Below are positions 39,939-41,103 of a stretch of 41,103 nt of DNA, piece after piece. This stretch comes from Fibrobacterales bacterium Fibro_02 (GTDB taxonomy: Bacteria; Fibrobacterota; Fibrobacteria; Fibrobacterales; Fibrobacteraceae): the NCBI GenBank assembly GCA_001603905.1, contig LVAE01000082.1, positions 1-41,103 of the forward strand, read 5' to 3'. Positions within the stretch are counted from its first letter, which is position 1. Every line of letters begins with the position of its first letter. Both the position numbers and the translations under genes were made by a program. The notes below the pieces were generated by a model. That model saw only the letters and a list, made by a program, of their open reading frames with translations, made no database searches and was not told the DNA's origin.

Positions 39939-40013
39939 TTATATGTCGCGGATGTTTTTGATGATTGTTGTTACGGAGGCGATTCCGCCGAGGATGGGGA
40001 GTATTGGGATCAT
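39939..40013 (-). CDS. 24-residue hydrophobic peptide, first ORF of operon 6
   Basis: Begins MIPILPILGGIASVTTIIKN and ends RDI; AAAGGAG precedes the ATG. It is intermediate between the MIPLLPILGG peptide of operon 2 and the MFFPILPIATG peptides, linking them into one family. Confidence 0.7.
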   Translation of the reverse strand: MIPILPILGGIASVTTIIKNIRDI

Positions 40014-40044
40014 GGTGATTCTCCTTTGTTGAGGGTTGTTGTTT

Positions 40045-40092
40045 TGTCCGGGAGTTTCCCGGACATACAGCTATATGCAAAACCCGTGCCAA
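40045..40092 (-). promoter_or_regulatory. Sigma-54 promoter 6 and 5' hairpin
   Basis: TTGGCACGGGTTTTGC at 40092-40077 on minus; predicted start about 40065 at the 9-bp hairpin 40065-40045. Confidence 0.85.
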
Positions 40093-40159
40093 AAGGAAAA
40101 TGCGTTTTTTGAACAAAAATCGCAGGGTGGAAAAACAGGGCTGAATGTGTTGATAAATG

Positions 40160-40197
40160 CGTATACAAAAATGTATACGGAAATACATTTTTATATG
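40160..40197. promoter_or_regulatory. Enhancer-like site 6 (UAS)
   Basis: CGTATACAAAAATGTATACG then GAAATACATTTTTATATG, as in site 3; 95-132 bp upstream of the predicted start. Confidence 0.7.
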
Positions 40198-40210
40198 CAA
40201 TGCATAACAC

Positions 40211-40234
40211 AAAAGGCCCCGCCGCAGCGGAGCC
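40211..40234 (-). terminator. Terminator downstream of CRISPR array 5
   Basis: GGCTCCGC/GCGGGGCC on minus followed by TTTTGTGTTATG. Confidence 0.7.
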
Positions 40235-40274
40235 TAAAAAATCTTCAGCAAAAACGCAAACAACTATAGAATAG

Positions 40275-40307
40275 ATTGCCACGCTCACTTTGCTCGCTCG
40301 CAATGAC
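40275..40307. repeat. Short dispersed inverted repeat (ATTGC...GCAATGAC)
   Basis: ATTGCCACGCTCAC to GCTCGCTCGCAAT, almost identical to 36523-36554. Confidence 0.5.
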
Positions 40308-40315
40308 GTTCTTTA

Positions 40316-40399
40316 GTCTTACTGCCCCGCAAGGCGAACGCAGCGACCGTGCTTGCACGGGCATTGCTGAGCCGAAGGGCAGCTACACCGCAGGTGTAG
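40316..40399. repeat. 84-bp structured element, copy 4
   Basis: Same sequence class as copy 2 (CCGTGC-tt-GCACGG inner stem). It is followed directly by the terminal repeat of array 5. Confidence 0.7.
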
Positions 40400-40900
40400 A
40401 ATCCACTGTATATCGTGGAGTGCTTTCGGAGTATGAAAGCCGAAGAAGATCTTCACGACGCTAAATGGTCTTAATCCACTGTGTATCGTGGTGAATAGTC
40501 TTACTGCTCCTTAAGGCGAGTGTTGCGGACAAGCTTGCTTGTCCATTACCGAGCCGCCGAGCAGCTACACCGCAGGTGTAGAATCCACTGTGTATCGTGG
40601 AGTGCTTTCGGAGATACAGAGGGAGGCCAGAATGGCTAGCTTTGGCACGTCTTAATCCACTGTATGTCGTGGAGTGCTTTCGGAGGATTTCGGAAACATT
40701 CATGATGTACCTGCTGAGGTGTCTTAATCCACTGTGTATCGTGGAATGCTTTCGGAGTGCAAGACCATAAAAGAGCTAGAAGACGTTAGAAAAGTCTTAA
40801 TCCACTGTGTATCGTGGAATGCTTTCGGAGAGAATAGCTCTCTTTCAGTTGGCTTATTCATCCGTCTTAATCCACTGTGTATCGTGGAATGCTTTCGGAG
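40400..40900 (-). CRISPR. CRISPR array 5: 6 repeats (one split by an insert, one truncated), 5 spacers
   Basis: The terminal repeat 40400-40431 lacks its first bases because the 84-bp element abuts it. The next repeat (from 40468) is split at 40491, carries copy 5 of the element and resumes at 40582-40613. Full repeats start at 40649, 40721, 40794 and 40864. Spacers are 33-36 bp. Confidence 0.93.
40498..40581. repeat. 84-bp structured element, copy 5, inside a CRISPR repeat
   Basis: A variant class with CTGCTC/GAGCAG and GGACAAG/CTTGTCC stems. Both flanks carry AATCCACTGTGTATCGTGG, a 19-bp direct duplication made from the CRISPR repeat. This shows the element sits within the array. Confidence 0.75.
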
Positions 40901-41103
40901 GGTGGCATCGCCGGGGCCTTATAAATCAAGGGTTCCAGAGGGTGTTTTTCTGCCAGACTTTTTGAGCACTACCTCCAAATCGACTTTTTTCGGAGGATTT
41001 TCGTATAACTCGTTGATATTCAACGAAGTAGCCTGATTGCATTTTTGCCGGTGCTTAGAATATACTGCTCAAACTCGCGGGTCTGAGCCCCAATACCCTA
41101 AAT
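40901..41103 (-). promoter_or_regulatory. CRISPR leader 5 (continues past the window end)
   Basis: Same leader family as the other four, including the TCGTTGA-tat-TCAACGA palindrome; cut off by the window edge. By the pattern, another sigma-54 peptide operon may follow just outside. Confidence 0.8.

Noticed and set aside
31210..41103. Type II system (cas9 and tracrRNA) for these arrays
   Set aside because: No cas9-like gene is present, spacers are 33-37 bp, the repeat ends in GGATTAAGAC like type III repeats, and a type III effector operon is adjacent.

Overview
The window is a piece of a Fibrobacter-like chromosome (phylum Fibrobacterota). The best marker is the lipoprotein at 13560-14498, which ends in a FISUMP-type domain (Fibrobacter succinogenes major paralogous domain). 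The housekeeping genes fit: the rplQ end, tRNA-Leu, tig-clpP-clpX, uvrC, zapA, nuoA, lemA-htpX.

Layout. 1-5314: end of ribosomal protein L17, then a polysaccharide export set (Wza-like export protein, Wzz-like chain-length protein, Wzy-like polymerase, and a convergent Wzx-like flippase). 5381-8760: tRNA-Leu, trigger factor, ClpP, ClpX. 8812-16733: an unrecognised duplicated-domain protein, UvrC, a coiled-coil protein with ZapA, the FISUMP lipoprotein, a stand-alone NuoA, and LemA with an M48/HtpX protease. 16744-18389: an Rpn/PD-(D/E)XK-type protein and a small zinc-ribbon protein. 18607-31205: a type III CRISPR operon. 31210 to the end: short CRISPR arrays, cas1-cas2, an AAA ATPase and repeated operons of tiny peptides, nearly all on the minus strand.

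The CRISPR effector looks like subtype III-D with fused subunits. Cas10 has no HD domain but an intact GGDD cyclase motif. It is followed by a Cas7-Cas5(Csx10)-helical fusion, a double Cas7, and a Cas7 with a large insertion. Downstream come a CARF protein with a probable RelE-like toxin end, a CARF-adenosine deaminase (Cad1 type), a Nudix hydrolase, a sigma-54 activator with no sensor domain, and a small Csx20-like putative ring nuclease.

The most unusual part is 31.2-41.1 kb. Six times, a textbook -24/-12 sigma-54 promoter (TTGGCACG-N4-TTGC) on the minus strand precedes an operon of two to five tiny ORFs (13-37 codons, one of 81), almost all with strong Shine-Dalgarno sites. The proteins are mostly single-helix hydrophobic peptides. 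Each promoter has a conserved TGTATAC-type inverted-repeat element about 95-135 bp upstream of the predicted start, the normal position of an enhancer. The transcript is predicted to begin with a 9-bp hairpin, and each operon ends in a terminator. Five of the six operons alternate with short CRISPR arrays that have near-identical leaders. In the third interval, downstream of no array, an AAA ATPase gene takes the array position. The same TGTATACATTT-type site (15 of 17 bases) lies just upstream of cas10. The inferred system: type III target recognition gives cyclic oligoadenylate signalling through the CARF effectors, and the locus-encoded sigma-54 activator switches on a burst of membrane-active peptides, while also binding at, and perhaps repressing, the cas promoter. 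The sequence features are seen directly; the regulatory link and the peptide function are inference.
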